Assembly: GCA_010405405.1 (NCBI GenBank)
Contig: MU004234.1
Location: forward strand, 2,461,988 to 2,525,987
Source: Microthyrium microscopicum
Taxonomy: Eukaryota; Ascomycota; Dothideomycetes; Microthyriales; Microthyriaceae
Length of the DNA stretch: 64,000 nt
Direction: 5' to 3'
Shown here: positions 10,238 to 23,113 of the stretch, one piece after another
Layout of the letters: every line of letters starts with the position of its first letter
Numbering within the stretch: position 1 is the first letter of the stretch
Made by a program: the position numbers and the translations under genes
Notes under the pieces: model-generated
Told to the model about the DNA's origin: nothing
Database searches by the model: none
The model's input: only the letters and a program-made list of their open reading frames with translations

Positions 10238-11790
10238 ATGGCGAAGTCACTCCACGACCTTCCAGCACTCCGGCCGCTAGGTAAGATATATCCTCTACAG
10301 GTGGTCTGAGAAACAAGGCTTAAGAAGCATCCATTGAACAGACACAGCGCGTAGACTCTACTCTAAATCATATAGGCAAGCTGGAGCAGTACTCAGCCTC
10401 GAGGCATATACTGAACTTTTACAACAACGTCGGTGTTTCGGCAACCTATGAGAATTTACTGCAGGATATATCTCAGGATTCTCTCAGATCCCATATCTAT
10501 TCAGCATGTCATGAAGCCATAAGAACACATCCGGCATTGTCAGCGGTGCCTATTGCTCCACCCAACAAGTCAAGCGAGTTATATTTCGCCCGCCTTGACA
10601 AGATCGAGCTTGACAACTGTGTACTATTTCAAGAAAGAAAGGCCCCACGGCCGCAATATGGCCAGGATGAAGAGGATGTAATTATGGACCCTGAGCTCGA
10701 TGACTTGATAGCAACTCAGCACAACGTTTCTTGGAGACTTCAAATTGAGGCAGGGGATCTTTCTCCGGTGTGGCGCCTGGTTGTCTTGTTCAACCCAACA
10801 ACGTCCACAGATTCCTCCTTCACAGCCTGCTTCATATTTCACCATTCTATAGGCGATGGTACATCTGGAGTCGCCTTTCATCGAACCTTGTTGCGAGGCC
10901 TCCGTTCAAGCATTGAGCTACCAGTAAAGGACATCAAGAGCGTCGTTGAAACACCCAAGGACGCCCGGCTGCACCCATGCGTGGAAGATTCTCTGTCACT
11001 CAGTCTATCATTGGGATACATTGCTGGACCCTTAATTGACAATACGCTCCCTTGGATTTTTTCTACAAAGTCAGCACTTTGGGCCGGAGGAAATATCGTT
11101 GACGAGCCCAAAAGCCAGTTCCGTTCTATGACCTTCTCTGCCGCAGCGTCCAAGAAATTGGTCGCTGCTTGCAAAAAGAATCGTACGACAGTGTCTGCTT
11201 TGTTACAAGCAGCGCTTGCAGATGTTCTTTTCAAACTACTTCCTGAGCAATTTCAAAGCCTGAAATCAAGCTGTCCTGTCTCCCTGCGACCTTTGCTGCG
11301 TGAAAAAGGAATAGACAACGGCACCTTCGGCGTATACATTGGCGCTGCGGATGTTGAGTTTCAACGATCCGAACTAGCCGTACCACCTGAAGGATTATCG
11401 CCAGCATTTGCGTTAATTCGGGTCTCTCAACGTGTGCGAGAAGAGCTAGTCAGATTTGTCGCGAAAGGAGCCAAGAACCTCAGTATCGGGTTGCTGAAAT
11501 ATGTTTCGGACCTCAACAGCTTTTTCACTAGCAAGCTTGGAACCGCCCGTGATACAAGTTTCGAGGTTTCCAATCTTGGTGTCGTAAAGGAAGATCCGGA
11601 GCACATGTCGGCGATGGTCTTTAGTCAAAGTGCCAACGTGACGGGAGCAGCATTTTGCGTCTCTTCCGTAACTAGTGGAGACGGCCGCTTAGTACTTGGA
11701 TTCAGTTGGCAAGAAGGTGTTGTTGAAGAAGTTTTAGTGAACGATGTCATTAGGGAGTTGCCAAAGATCTTTGCGCACTTTTGTGATTGA
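10238..11790 (+). CDS. Alcohol-acetyltransferase/condensation-like acyltransferase
   Basis: Two exons (10238-10280 and 10376-11790; GTAAGA donor, ATAG acceptor) encode 485 residues. The N-terminus, with GKLEQYSASRHILNFYNNVGVSATY, is characteristic of the fungal alcohol acetyltransferase family. The catalytic HHxxxDG motif is present as HHSIGDG (about residues 170-176). Near the C-terminus FEVSNLG stands where the family often has the structural DFGWG-like region. Such CoA-dependent acyltransferases move an acetyl or acyl group onto an alcohol or amine; some act in secondary metabolism. No signal peptide or membrane segment is seen. It is the last gene before the AT-rich block and its own base composition is normal, so RIP has not leaked into it. 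Confidence 0.88.
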
Positions 11791-13575
11791 ATGGATACAT
11801 GCATAAAATAACTCTGCTTCAGAGGTAGCAGAGATCCATCAACACCCACATAATTGTGGTTGACCAAAATGGGTGTTCAATGCTACTCATAAGGGTGTCC
11901 TAGGGACTGGGACTCTGCTCTTTCTTAGTAGAATTTAGCTTAGTAAAGCATAATGAGGCGTTATAACAATATAGTGGTAGATTATAGTTGCGTAGTTAAA
12001 AAATATAATATATAAGTATAATATATATATATATAAGTAAAATATAAAGTATAACTCTAACTTTTAAATACGTAAAACTTAATATTAAAACGTAATATTA
12101 TTTTTAACTATATAGAAACTTAAAATACTATAAAGCTATAAAGATTAACTATATACTATATAATAAGTTATATAACTTATAAATTTATAGTATAACTTAA
12201 TAGTAAAAGCTACTAGCTAGTAGTAATTTATTATATATAGAATAAATCTTAGTACTAGCGTCTATACTTTTTAGTACTTCTTAACTTTAAATCCTAAACT
12301 CTTAATATAACTTTTACTCTAGGCTAATATATAATAATTTCTTAGAGTTCTTAGAGTTTAGTATTATTTTATATTATTTTACGTGCTTTTTTTATATAAG
12401 CCTTTTTATACTCCTAAATTATTTTCTTACGTTACTTTATTACCTTATATAATTTTACTTTATAGAAAAATTATATTACTATAGCTAAAATTTAAATTAA
12501 CTTACTACTTATTAATAAAGCTACTACTATTAAAGCGTAGGCAAAAGCTACTACTACTAAAAAGAAGGTAAAAGCTACTATTACTACTTATATTACTAAA
12601 CCCTTTATAAGTAAATATTATACTAGGATATTATATTATATAAAGTTAATTATAGTTAAAGAAGCACTTAATTATATAGTTTTTCCCTATATCTTAATCT
12701 ACTTATTATTATATACTTTTATATATCTTATATTTATTCCTTTATACTCTAAAGTTATATATTTAAAGAAATTAAAATAATACCTACCTTATTTATTTAA
12801 AATACTATACTAATAGTAATATTAGTATAGTATATTAATTTAAACCTAATGCTCTTAATTTAACTTGCCTCTAATAATTAAGAGTAAAGGAATACTACTA
12901 ATATATATAAAGACTATCTTTAAAAAATAACTTGCTATATTTATTAACTATAGCTATTTAAATAGTTACGTAGATCCTTTTATTATATCTTAGCTAGCTA
13001 GCTAAACTTTTAATGCTAATAATTTAGTATAAGTTTTTAGTATAGAGCTTATTAATCTTTAAGAGTAAGCTTACTATCTTATGTTCTTTAATTTCTTTTA
13101 GTTTATATATATATATATTTATTTTAATTATTTATTTTAATAGTTTATAGCTATTATATATATATTAATACCTATATTAATATCTATTAACTATTTAATT
13201 AACTATTTATATCTAAAGAATATTTAGACTTTTAGTTTATAATAAATAAAGTTTAAAATTAAATTAAGTATTAGAAGAAAGTTACTTATAAGAATATACG
13301 TATAAGTTTATTTCTTCTTATATTATTAATTATTTATTTTTTTACTCTTAACTATTTAGACTACTTCTTATTATATTAGACTTAGCTATTATAATAACTC
13401 TTATTTAATTTTATAATAATATACTATATTCTCTTTTCTTACTTATATCTTTACTACTTATTACTACTAAGTACTATACTAGACTTTAATACTATAACTT
13501 TTACCTAATTTTACTACTATATATTATACCCTTTATTCCTTATATAATTCCTACCTAAGCTTATTATAATATACT

Positions 13576-13983
13576 ATACCCTATTCTTATTCTTATAACT
13601 AATTCTACTTCTTCCTATTATATACTATAAACTAATCTCTCTTTTACTATAATTCTTACTTCTTTTTACTATATACTATAAACTAATCTCCCTCTTACTA
13701 TAATTCCTACTTTTCTTTATTATATACTATAAACTAACCTTCCTCTTATTATAATTCCTACTTCTTCTTACTATATACTATAAACTAACTTTCTTCTTAT
13801 TATAATTCCTACTTCTTTCTACTATATATTATAAATTACTTTTCTTTTTACTACTCTTTCTACTTTTCTCTACTATATACTATAAACTAACTACTTTCTT
13901 ACTACTTTTTTTACTTCTCTCTACTATACTTTATAAACTAATTACTCTTTTACTACTCTTTCTATTCTACTCTATATTTTACT
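13576..13983 (+). repeat. 51-bp minisatellite array, left copy
   Basis: Units begin with ATAAACTAAT or a close variant at 13627, 13678, 13729, 13780, 13831, 13882 and 13933, an exact 51-base spacing seven times running. At least one more diverged unit precedes them. Each unit continues with a pyrimidine-rich CTCTTACTATAATTCCTACTT-like core and ends in TATATACT. The array sits inside the AT-rich block and is related to the array at 18.3-18.9 kb. Confidence 0.85.
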
Positions 13984-14169
13984 TCTCTCTTTCTATTCTT
14001 CTATATTCTTTATTACTCCTTATTAGGCTTTACCTTAAGATATTTTTCTTAAGCATAGCTTTACTAGCTTTTATACTACTTTACTAGAGCACGTTTTAAT
14101 TTTACTTTACTTTGCTAGGGTATACTTTACTAGGCCTTACTTTACTAGCTTTTTTTTACTTATACTTCT

Positions 14170-14365
14170 TTAGCTTTAGTTTACTTAGTTTAATTTAATT
14201 TACTTAGTTTAATTACTTAGATAATTTACTTAGTTTAATTACTTAGATACTTTACTTAGTTTAATTTAATTTACTTAGTTTAATTTACTTAGTTTAATTA
14301 CTTAGTTTAATTACTTAGATAATTTACTTAGTTAATTTGCTTAGTTTAATTTGCTTAGTTAACTT
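14170..14365 (+). repeat. Short TTTACTTAGTTTAAT-type tandem repeats
   Basis: Repeated combinations of TTTACTTAG and TTTAATT run for about 200 bases just after the left 51-bp array. The period is irregular, so this may be a decayed minisatellite or simple-sequence expansion. Confidence 0.6.
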
Positions 14366-17300
14366 TATTAATTTATTCTTTTAGTCTCTCTAGATTACTA
14401 GCTCTTTATAAATAATATAACTTTACTTTTACTAGACTAGATTAGACTAGACTAAACTAGACTAGACTAAATATAGACTACTTAATTTACTTTAATTAAT
14501 TTACTATAACTAAACTATTAACTAAATAATACTAACTTAAGTATAGAGCTACTATTAAAAACTTTATAAAGTAACTAATTTAAGCCTTTAACGCTATAAT
14601 AATAATAATAAATAGGAATTTATATTATAAGCTAACTTTTCTGTTAAAAGTTTTATTACTATATTCTTATATTTTAAAAATATTCTTAACGTTAAAATAA
14701 CCTTAGAGAATAAAGATTATAAGTATAGCGCTTATTTTCTTAAAGGTATAAATTATTAAACTATAATATCTTATTTAACTATTCTAAATCTAGCTTAGCT
14801 AGTTTTAATTATATAATTTAAAAGTATACTAACTATAAAATAAAAATCTAGATAAACCTTAGCTTAATCTATAGCTAATATTTATAAGAGGTTTATATAG
14901 TTAGTAATACTTCTACTTATTAAAAGTATAAACTTTCTTAAGATAATATCCTTTTATAGTATTATATACTACTAGCTTCTAAAAATTTTGCTAATATTAT
15001 AATCTTAGACTTTGCTAAGTTAATTAGCTTACTTTTTAAGAAAAAGTCTAAGAAGAAGAAGAAGGCGTCTATAGTACTTAAGAATAGCTTAAAGAAGATT
15101 TAAACTTAGCTTCTTTCTTCTTATAATAAGCCTTTTGTTAATAAGAAGAATAAATAATTTCCTCTTACTAATAACCTAAGTAGTTAGCTAAATAGTGCTC
15201 TATTATCTAATAATAATTAGTATTTTTATTTATATTTCTTATTTTATATTTTCTATAGTCTATAGTTTATAGTTTAGTTTATAGTAATTAGTTCGTAGTA
15301 TATATTTTCTTACTTAATAGAATACTTTTATTATAATTATAAAAAGCGTTATATTTTCTTTTACTTACTACTTATATCTTTTCTTCTCTTTTTTTTTAGG
15401 TATTACTTATTAGCTACCTTAATTTATATTATCTAAGAGTGTTAATATAGTAGATTATCTTTTAAATACTTTTCTATTATTCTTTACTATAGCTAAGTCT
15501 TTTTGCTTACCTTAATACTTAATTATACTAAGTAGTTTAGTAAGTAAGAGTTATATATACTACTACTATAGCTTATCTTCTACCTTATATAACTCTAGTT
15601 ATTATTTATAAATATTTATTAATAGTAAGTAAGAAAGATTACCTTTAATAGTAGCTCTATATAACGTAATTTATATTATAGTTTTAAATATAGCTAATAC
15701 TTTAGGCGTAGTTACTTTAAAGGTATCTTTAGAACCTTAGGTATAAAGTTTCCCTAAGGTAAATATAACTATAAGTTTTAGATCTTTTTTATACTAACTT
15801 ATATAAGTAAGTTAAATTTATAGCTTCTTAGTAAATATTTCTATATCTTATAACTAATAGCTATAGCTACTAAGAATATTAGTAGTATTTTAGAGTTACT
15901 TACTAACTTTTATAAGAGAATAATCTTAAATAAATATATAAATATTACTTCTTTAAATTTCTAGTAACTTAAATTAAGGTATACTAGAAGGTTTACCTAA
16001 GGCATAATAGAGAAGAGTTATATTTTAGGTAGTATTATTTATAGAAGCTATATTAGAAGAAGAATAATATTTATTTTTACCTTATAGATAAGATATAGTT
16101 AGAATAAGGTTTATAGTAAGTTTAGAAGCTAAGAGTATTAGAAGTTATAAGATTAGATCTTACGCGCTAAGACTTATATAGAAAATTATATATATATTTT
16201 TTAAATTATCCTACTATTTAATAGATAACTTAATAGTAATAATTTAAAAGTAAAAGAAATACCTTTATTAGAACTATTAATATTAAGAGGCTCCTTAGAG
16301 CCTTCTAAGACTTCTTTACCTTCTTTACCTTTACTAAATTATAATAGTAATATACTAAGTCTAAGTAACCTAAGTTATATTAATCTTATAACTTTATTTA
16401 AAAGTATATTATTACTACTTTTAATAAGTAAGTCTTTTTAAGTATATATTAATATTAATATATCTATATAAGCTGCTTATAATAGTAGCTAGAGAGGTAC
16501 TTACCTAATTAGAGGAGGTAATAAATAATATCCTTAAACTATAATAGTTACTAGAAGTTTAGTTAGTAGTATATTATAAAGCTTATAAATTTAAGATAGA
16601 AGTTAAGTTAAAAGGTTATATTAATAACGTAAAAATTATATTAACTAAGATTAAAGAAAATTCCTAAAATAAGTAGATATTATTAAGTAAGGAATAGTAA
16701 AAAGCGTTATAGTAATATAAAATTAAAAACTATAACTTAGTAGATCTATTTTCTAACTAGCTTATAATTTTTATAGCATAATTCTTATTATTAAAATATT
16801 ATAGTAGTTACTATTTAATTATATAATTAGGTAGAGTTTTAATATTAACTTTAACTACTAGTAGAATTTCGTAAAGCTTAAAAATTTCTCTAAGTTAGAA
16901 TATAGTCTAAGCGCTTAACGTTAAGTATATATTAAATAAGTTAAACTTAAAGCTTTAATTTAATTAGTAATAGAATTAAGCTAGCTATATTAGATTCCTT
17001 AGAATCTAAGATTATTTCTAATAAATATATACTAGTATTTTTAAATATGCTAGTAGTAGGAGTAAAGACTATATAGCTAATCGTATGCTTAAAGTTAGAG
17101 TTTTTTAACTAAAGCCCCTCTCTAAATTTTAGAATACTTAACCTCTAACCTAATTATTTACTACTATAATATTATCTTTATAGAGCTTATAATATTATAC
17201 TTTACTTACTTTTAATTTCTACTAATTAATATATTATTCGTTTATTTATCTAATTCTAATATTACTAGCCTTGCTATAAGCTTTTAGTCTTCTTAGATTA

Positions 17301-18334
17301 TACTTATACGTCTCTTAAAATTATAGAAAAAAAGTACCTACTAATTTAATATAAAATATAGTAGCCTATAGAATAAATAACTAAGCGCTATAAATATAAT
17401 AATAAATTAGAATTACTCTAAGCTATATCTAAGGTACTAATAACTAGAGCTACCTTATATTCTTAGCCTAATAATAAATATACTAATATTAGTAATACTT
17501 TAAGTAATAATAAAGTTATAGACTATTAAATTATATTTATAACTATAGTTTATTATTAATATATTATACTATTTATTTTTAATAGCATTTATATATACCT
17601 TTTATCTTTCTTATACTAATTAGTTATAGGATAATACTAATAAAGATAACTTACTTCTTTGCCTCTCTAAATACTAAGTAGTTAATAATAATAAAGATAG
17701 TATAGTAAGCAATTAGCCTAATAATATAGAAGAGCTTAGATTAACTATAAATAAACTTACTAAGCTTTAAGAGCTTACTAACTATTAAGAGCTTATTAAA
17801 CTTTAAGTAGAAGATATTATTACTACTATAGATAGTATTTCCTTTACTTCCTTAGATAATTTAAAACTTCTAGCTACTAAACTATTAAATAAATTACTAG
17901 ACGTCCCTCTAGTTATTATACTTACCTAATATTTAAGTTACGCCTCTTAAAATATTAAAACTAGATTAGTTTATTACTCTTTTATTAGTTTATTGCCCTA
18001 ACTTTATTCTAAATTCTTTTTAGTTTAGATTTATATACTAGTACTAATAATCTAGTATTACTTAAGATAGCTATAAAGGTCTTTATAATCTATTTAAGCT
18101 TATTCTTAATACTTTATAACTTTTATTTCTTTTAAACTTAATTAACGACTTAAAAAAGTAGTTTAAAGGTATTTATATATTATATCTTTATAGTATATAT
18201 TATTCCTTTATTTTTTTATACTCCTCTTTTTATTTTATATAATCTACGTTACTCTAACTCTTTATATTAATTACTTTACTATATTTTACCCTCTTATATT
18301 ATTTAACTTCTTACCCCTAATTACTCTACTATAT

Positions 18335-18892
18335 CTTACTTTCTTATATTACTCTAATTACTACTCCTAATTATTATGCTATACTAATCTCTACCTTCTA
18401 TTATATAATGTCTACTTATAATTACTACGCTATATTAATCTCTACCCTCTCTCTTATAATAATCCCTTATATATTCTATAGCTTACTAATCTCTACCCTC
18501 TCTCTTATAATAATCCTTTATATATTCTATGGCTTGCTAATCTTTACCCTCTCTCTTATAATAATTCCTTATATATTCTATAGCTTGCTAATCTCTACCC
18601 TCTTTCTTATAATAATCCCTTATATATTCTATAGCTTATTAATCTCTACCCCCCTCTTATATTAATTCCTACTTTCTACTACAGCTTACTAATCTCTACC
18701 CTCTCTCTTATAATAATCCTTGCTTTCTACTATAGCTTACTAATCTCTACTCCTCTCTTATATTAATCCCTACTTTCTATTATAGCTTACTAATCTCTAC
18801 CCCTCTCTTATATTAATCCCTACTTTCTACTACGACTTGCTAATCTCTATCCTTTCTTTTACCTTAATCCCTACTTTCTACTATAGCTTACT
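18335..18892 (+). repeat. 51-bp minisatellite array, right copy
   Basis: The phrase AATCTCTACC (or a variant) recurs at 18386, 18437, 18488, 18539, 18590, 18641, 18691, 18742, 18792 and 18842, spacing 50-51 bases. Units contain TCTCTTATAATAATCCCT and end in ATTCTATAGCTTACT. Length and layout match the left array (ACTAATCTC, CTCTTA, AATTCCTAC), in the same orientation, so the two appear to be one family. An 85-codon open frame across part of the array is a by-product of the repeat unit being a multiple of three. Confidence 0.85.
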
Positions 18893-21800
18893 TCTCCTTA
18901 ACCCTTTCTTTACTTTACTATTTCTTATAAGCTATAGCTTGCTTTAATTTGCTCTTAATTAACTATACTACTTTTTAGTTACCTTAAATTACTTTAGATT
19001 ATTTTTAGATAACTACGTAGCCTCTAGTTTACCTTAAATTACTTTAAAACTACTCTTAGATTAGTATAGTTGCTATTTTATTTCTTTTACTCTTATTTAT
19101 TAACCTACGCTAACTTTTAAATAGCTTATTTACTTTTCTTTAAACTTTACTAGACTAAGGTTACTTTAAATCTATAAAAGTAAGTCTTTATAAAAGAGAA
19201 GAAAAAGAAATTTTAATAAAATAAGACTTTAGAGAAGCTTTACTTTTTTAATGTTATTAAACTCTTTAAGCGGTTTATCTTAAGTCTAGCTAAATATAAG
19301 AAGATATATTTTAGCTTTAGTTATTTCGTTAATTAGCTTTAAGAACTTTAGGAATTAAATACTTAGCTTTCTTTAGCTTATATAACTTTAGAAGATTTTA
19401 TTTTTTATTTTAATAATACTATAAACTTAATTTTACTTTTAGACTTTATCTACTATTATTATAATTATAATAGCGTTAAGATATATAAATATAATTACGT
19501 AAATAATATTAGTAATTTAAAGAAGCATAGACATTATAGTTAAGTTGTTACTATTAGAAAAAAAATTTATAAAGATTATAAAGCTAGTATTATACAAAGA
19601 AACGTTATACTTTATATATAACGAGTTAAATATGCTAATACTTTAAAAATTACTTAGGGAATATTAACTCCTAAGTTCTTAGATACTAAGTTATTCTTAG
19701 TTAAAGATCTTACTAACTATATATTTATTTAGTCTTAGTCTATTATCTATTATCCTAATTTAGAAATTAATAACTACTTTAGAATAGAATATTTAAGTAA
19801 TAAGTTTAAGTATTTATATATTTCCTTTAGTAATATTAAATACTATTATATCTACTCTATTAGAACTAAAAAGGCTTACCTTACTTTTAAAGCTTATTTA
19901 ATTTATAGTAAAATAGAGATTTATAAGTTTACTTAAGCTAGTTTAATTTAATAATTCTATATACTCTCTCTTTATCTTAAAAACTTTATATAATAGCGTA
20001 AAGTTATCTTAGTTCCCTTATTTATATTTATTAATAGCTTTAGCCTCTATTATAATATATATTACTCCCTTATAGGTATATATACTATCCTTATAAGCTT
20101 TAATAAATAAAAGAGAGCTTACTATACTAATTACCTACTAATTATTTTAGGTCCTTATAGTAGTAACTTTTAAAAAGTTATAATAGCTCTTTATAGTTTA
20201 TTTAACTTAGATAGTAGTATTTATATTTAGATTAATAAAGAAGAGATTACTCTTTACGTATTTACCTTAGTATTTATTAGTAACTACCTATAGTAATAAG
20301 AGAATTTAGGAATAAATTACCTAATTACTTACTATAGCTATTAATTTTATAAAGTAGATTAAGATAATTATTATAATATAAACTTTAACGTTATTAAGAA
20401 TAGTAACTATTATTAAGAAATTATTTAGGCATAAGCTTAACTAAACTCTTTATCTACTACTATTATTAAAAGAAATTTTTCTTAAGATACTAGTATTAAG
20501 CTTAAGCCTTTAAGTATATAGTAAATTATACTAGCCTTAGACTTTATTTTTAGTTACCTAGTAGACTTAGCTTATTCTAAGTTTAAAGGTATAATATATT
20601 TAATTTATAAGACTATTCTTAATGTTCTCTTTATTAGCGACGTTAAAAGTCTTTATATAAAGGCTCTTTAACTATTTCTATTTTTTTTTAACTTTTAATA
20701 AGTTTAATTACTACTTTACTATCTTAATAGTTATACTCTATTAAAGTATATTTATTAGTCTATTATTACTTTAATTTTATTTTAGACTTAGCTTTAGCCT
20801 TTCTTTATTACTCTTTACTTTAAAGATATAGTTATTAAGATATAGGATTAAATAACTACTACTAAAGGTAAATCTCTAGTTAAACTAATTTACTTTATCC
20901 TTATAGTACTAGCTTATAATAACTATTACCTTATAAGCTAGTCTATACTAAAGAGAGATTAAGAGATATTCTATATTAATATTATTTATATTTATTAGTT
21001 ATTTTAATACCTTCTTAAAATAGCTATAGTTATAGCTAAAAAGAACCCTTATTTCTAATTTGTATCTCTTAAGCTTAGTTAATATAAGTATAAAGGTAAA
21101 GGTAAAGTAATAGCTAATAAGAAAACTTCTTTTAAAACCTATAGTACTAAATCTACTTTTTATAGTAGTAAGTCTTAGGCTACTCTTATAATAGTAGAAG
21201 ATAAAGAAAAAGAGGTACTCCTTAGTATTAAAGTAGCTAAAATATTATTAATAGCTACTTTAATAGAATAATTATAAGTAATAATAACTTCTTAGGCTAA
21301 GACTTATTATAAGATTAAAAATTACCTAAATATTTATCTTACCCTCTATTACTTTACCCTATTTATAGAACTCTCTCTCGTAGTTAATACTAATATACTT
21401 ATTAGTAAGAATAAATATAAAAAGTATAAAGCCTAGATTCTTAAGACTAACTTTAATAACCTAGAATATAATCTTTTATAGCGTAATATATTATATCTTA
21501 CTCTTTATTTAATTCTATAAAGTAGGTTTAAATATAACTTCCCTAAAATAACTAGAAAAATCTAATAGCTCTATAAAGACGTCCCTAAATTATTTAAGTA
21601 TTTATTACCTTACTCTAATTATATTACTAATAAGGTTACTCTTAAACTAGTAATTAAAAATACTAACTATTATCTTTAATATAGAGTCTCTTATTACCTA
21701 GATAGTAATACCTATAAGAATAAGTTTAATCTCTTATTATCTAGTAATAAGCTTAACTTAAAGTTCTATAAAGAGCTTATTACTACTTATTTTAGTAACT

Positions 21801-23113
21801 ATAAAATAAAGGTTTCTATATTTAGAAGTACTTTCTTTTCCTAGTATAATACTTTAGGCTTTATTAATAAGTAAGTTATATTACTTATACTATATATAAA
21901 CTAATAATATAAAGAGCTACTATAAAATATATAACTATAGATTATAGAGACTAGATTTAAGTTAAGCTTACTAATATAAGTAAACTTTCTCTTACTTACT
22001 TAGAGTATATCTTTACTTATACTATCCTAGATATAATATAAGCCTTTATTATTATAAAGATTAGTACTAAAGATATACTTAGCTTAGATAACTTAATATA
22101 ACTTCTTCTTTATAAATTTAATTCTAAATAATCTAGTATTATTCTTAGCCTACTAGTAATTAGAGTTTATTAGTAGTATATTATTCTAGTTTAGGAAGAT
22201 ATAACTTACTATTCTAAGAGCCTTAAAATTATAGATATAAAATTCTTTACTTTTAAGGAAGAGATAGAGTTAGTAAGTTAATTAAAGGTATAATTATTAT
22301 AAATAGATTAGAAGCTTAAGTTTTATTAAGTAGTATTTTAGATAAGTAGCTAGAAAATAAGAAAATAGTATAAAGGTATAGAGTAGTAGGGATAGTAGCT
22401 TAGTATAAATAAAAAGGATATAGCTTAAATCTAATTATAGTTAGAGTAGCTTAATTTTTAACTAATAATATTATCTATATAAGCTTATTTATTAGTCTTA
22501 GCTAGGTATAGTAAATCTTAATAATAATATATAATTACGTACTTAATCTCTTATTACGTAAAAAGTTATATAAATTTAACTTTTATTATATAACGTTAAA
22601 GTAGAATTATACTAATATTATACTACTAAAATTTATATTACGTAATATCTTTACGTAATAAATAATTATTTTATGCTTTAATTATAATAACTTATATAAG
22701 AATAAAATATCTTACGTACTAATTAATTCTTCTTACGTTATATAATTTATTATTATATATATTTTAAAATCTACGTACTATCTAGTCTTATCGCGTATAA
22801 ACTTACTCTCTATATTAAGTTAACCTAAGCTACTTTGCATAATAACTATTATATACTAAGCCACTACGGCTATAATACGGTGTTTAGCTCCCTAGGACCC
22901 TCGTATAAGTAATTGGCACATCTTGTTAGGTGTTTTCGTACTGCTCTATTTTCCCTTCGAATTGCAGAGGTTGTTCGAATTCAATTCTTTCTTCGATTGT
23001 TTCCAGATGTTGAAAAGCTTGCCAGCCAAAGTATGAAAGATTATTATCTCAGGATGGCAATCGCAGTTTATGAGCGGAAATAGAAAATTTGAATTTGTTC
23101 ACCAGAGTGGCGT

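Larger units (their letters stand above)
11890..22905. mobile_element. AT-rich RIP-mutated repeat block, family unassigned
   Basis: For about 11 kb the sequence is overwhelmingly A and T. CpA and TpG are almost absent and TpA is greatly enriched, with no credible open frame. This is what repeat-induced point mutation does to repeated DNA in ascomycetes, so the block is a fossil transposable element or a nest of them. The edges carry similar sequence in opposite orientation (GGGTGTCCTAGGGA at 11893 and TCCCTAGGACCC at 22889), possibly remains of terminal inverted repeats. Residual ACGT motifs crowd near both ends. Two minisatellite arrays lie inside. The stretch 19.2-22.3 kb on the plus strand looks formerly protein coding but cannot be assigned to a family. 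Confidence 0.75.

Noticed and set aside
13500-14400. CRISPR-like reading of the 51-bp repeats
   Set aside because: Units are contiguous with no unique spacers, and the host is a fungus; it is a minisatellite.
18408-18665. 85-codon open frame in the left AT block
   Set aside because: It is a translation of the 51-bp minisatellite unit; the period is a multiple of three, which keeps the frame open by chance.
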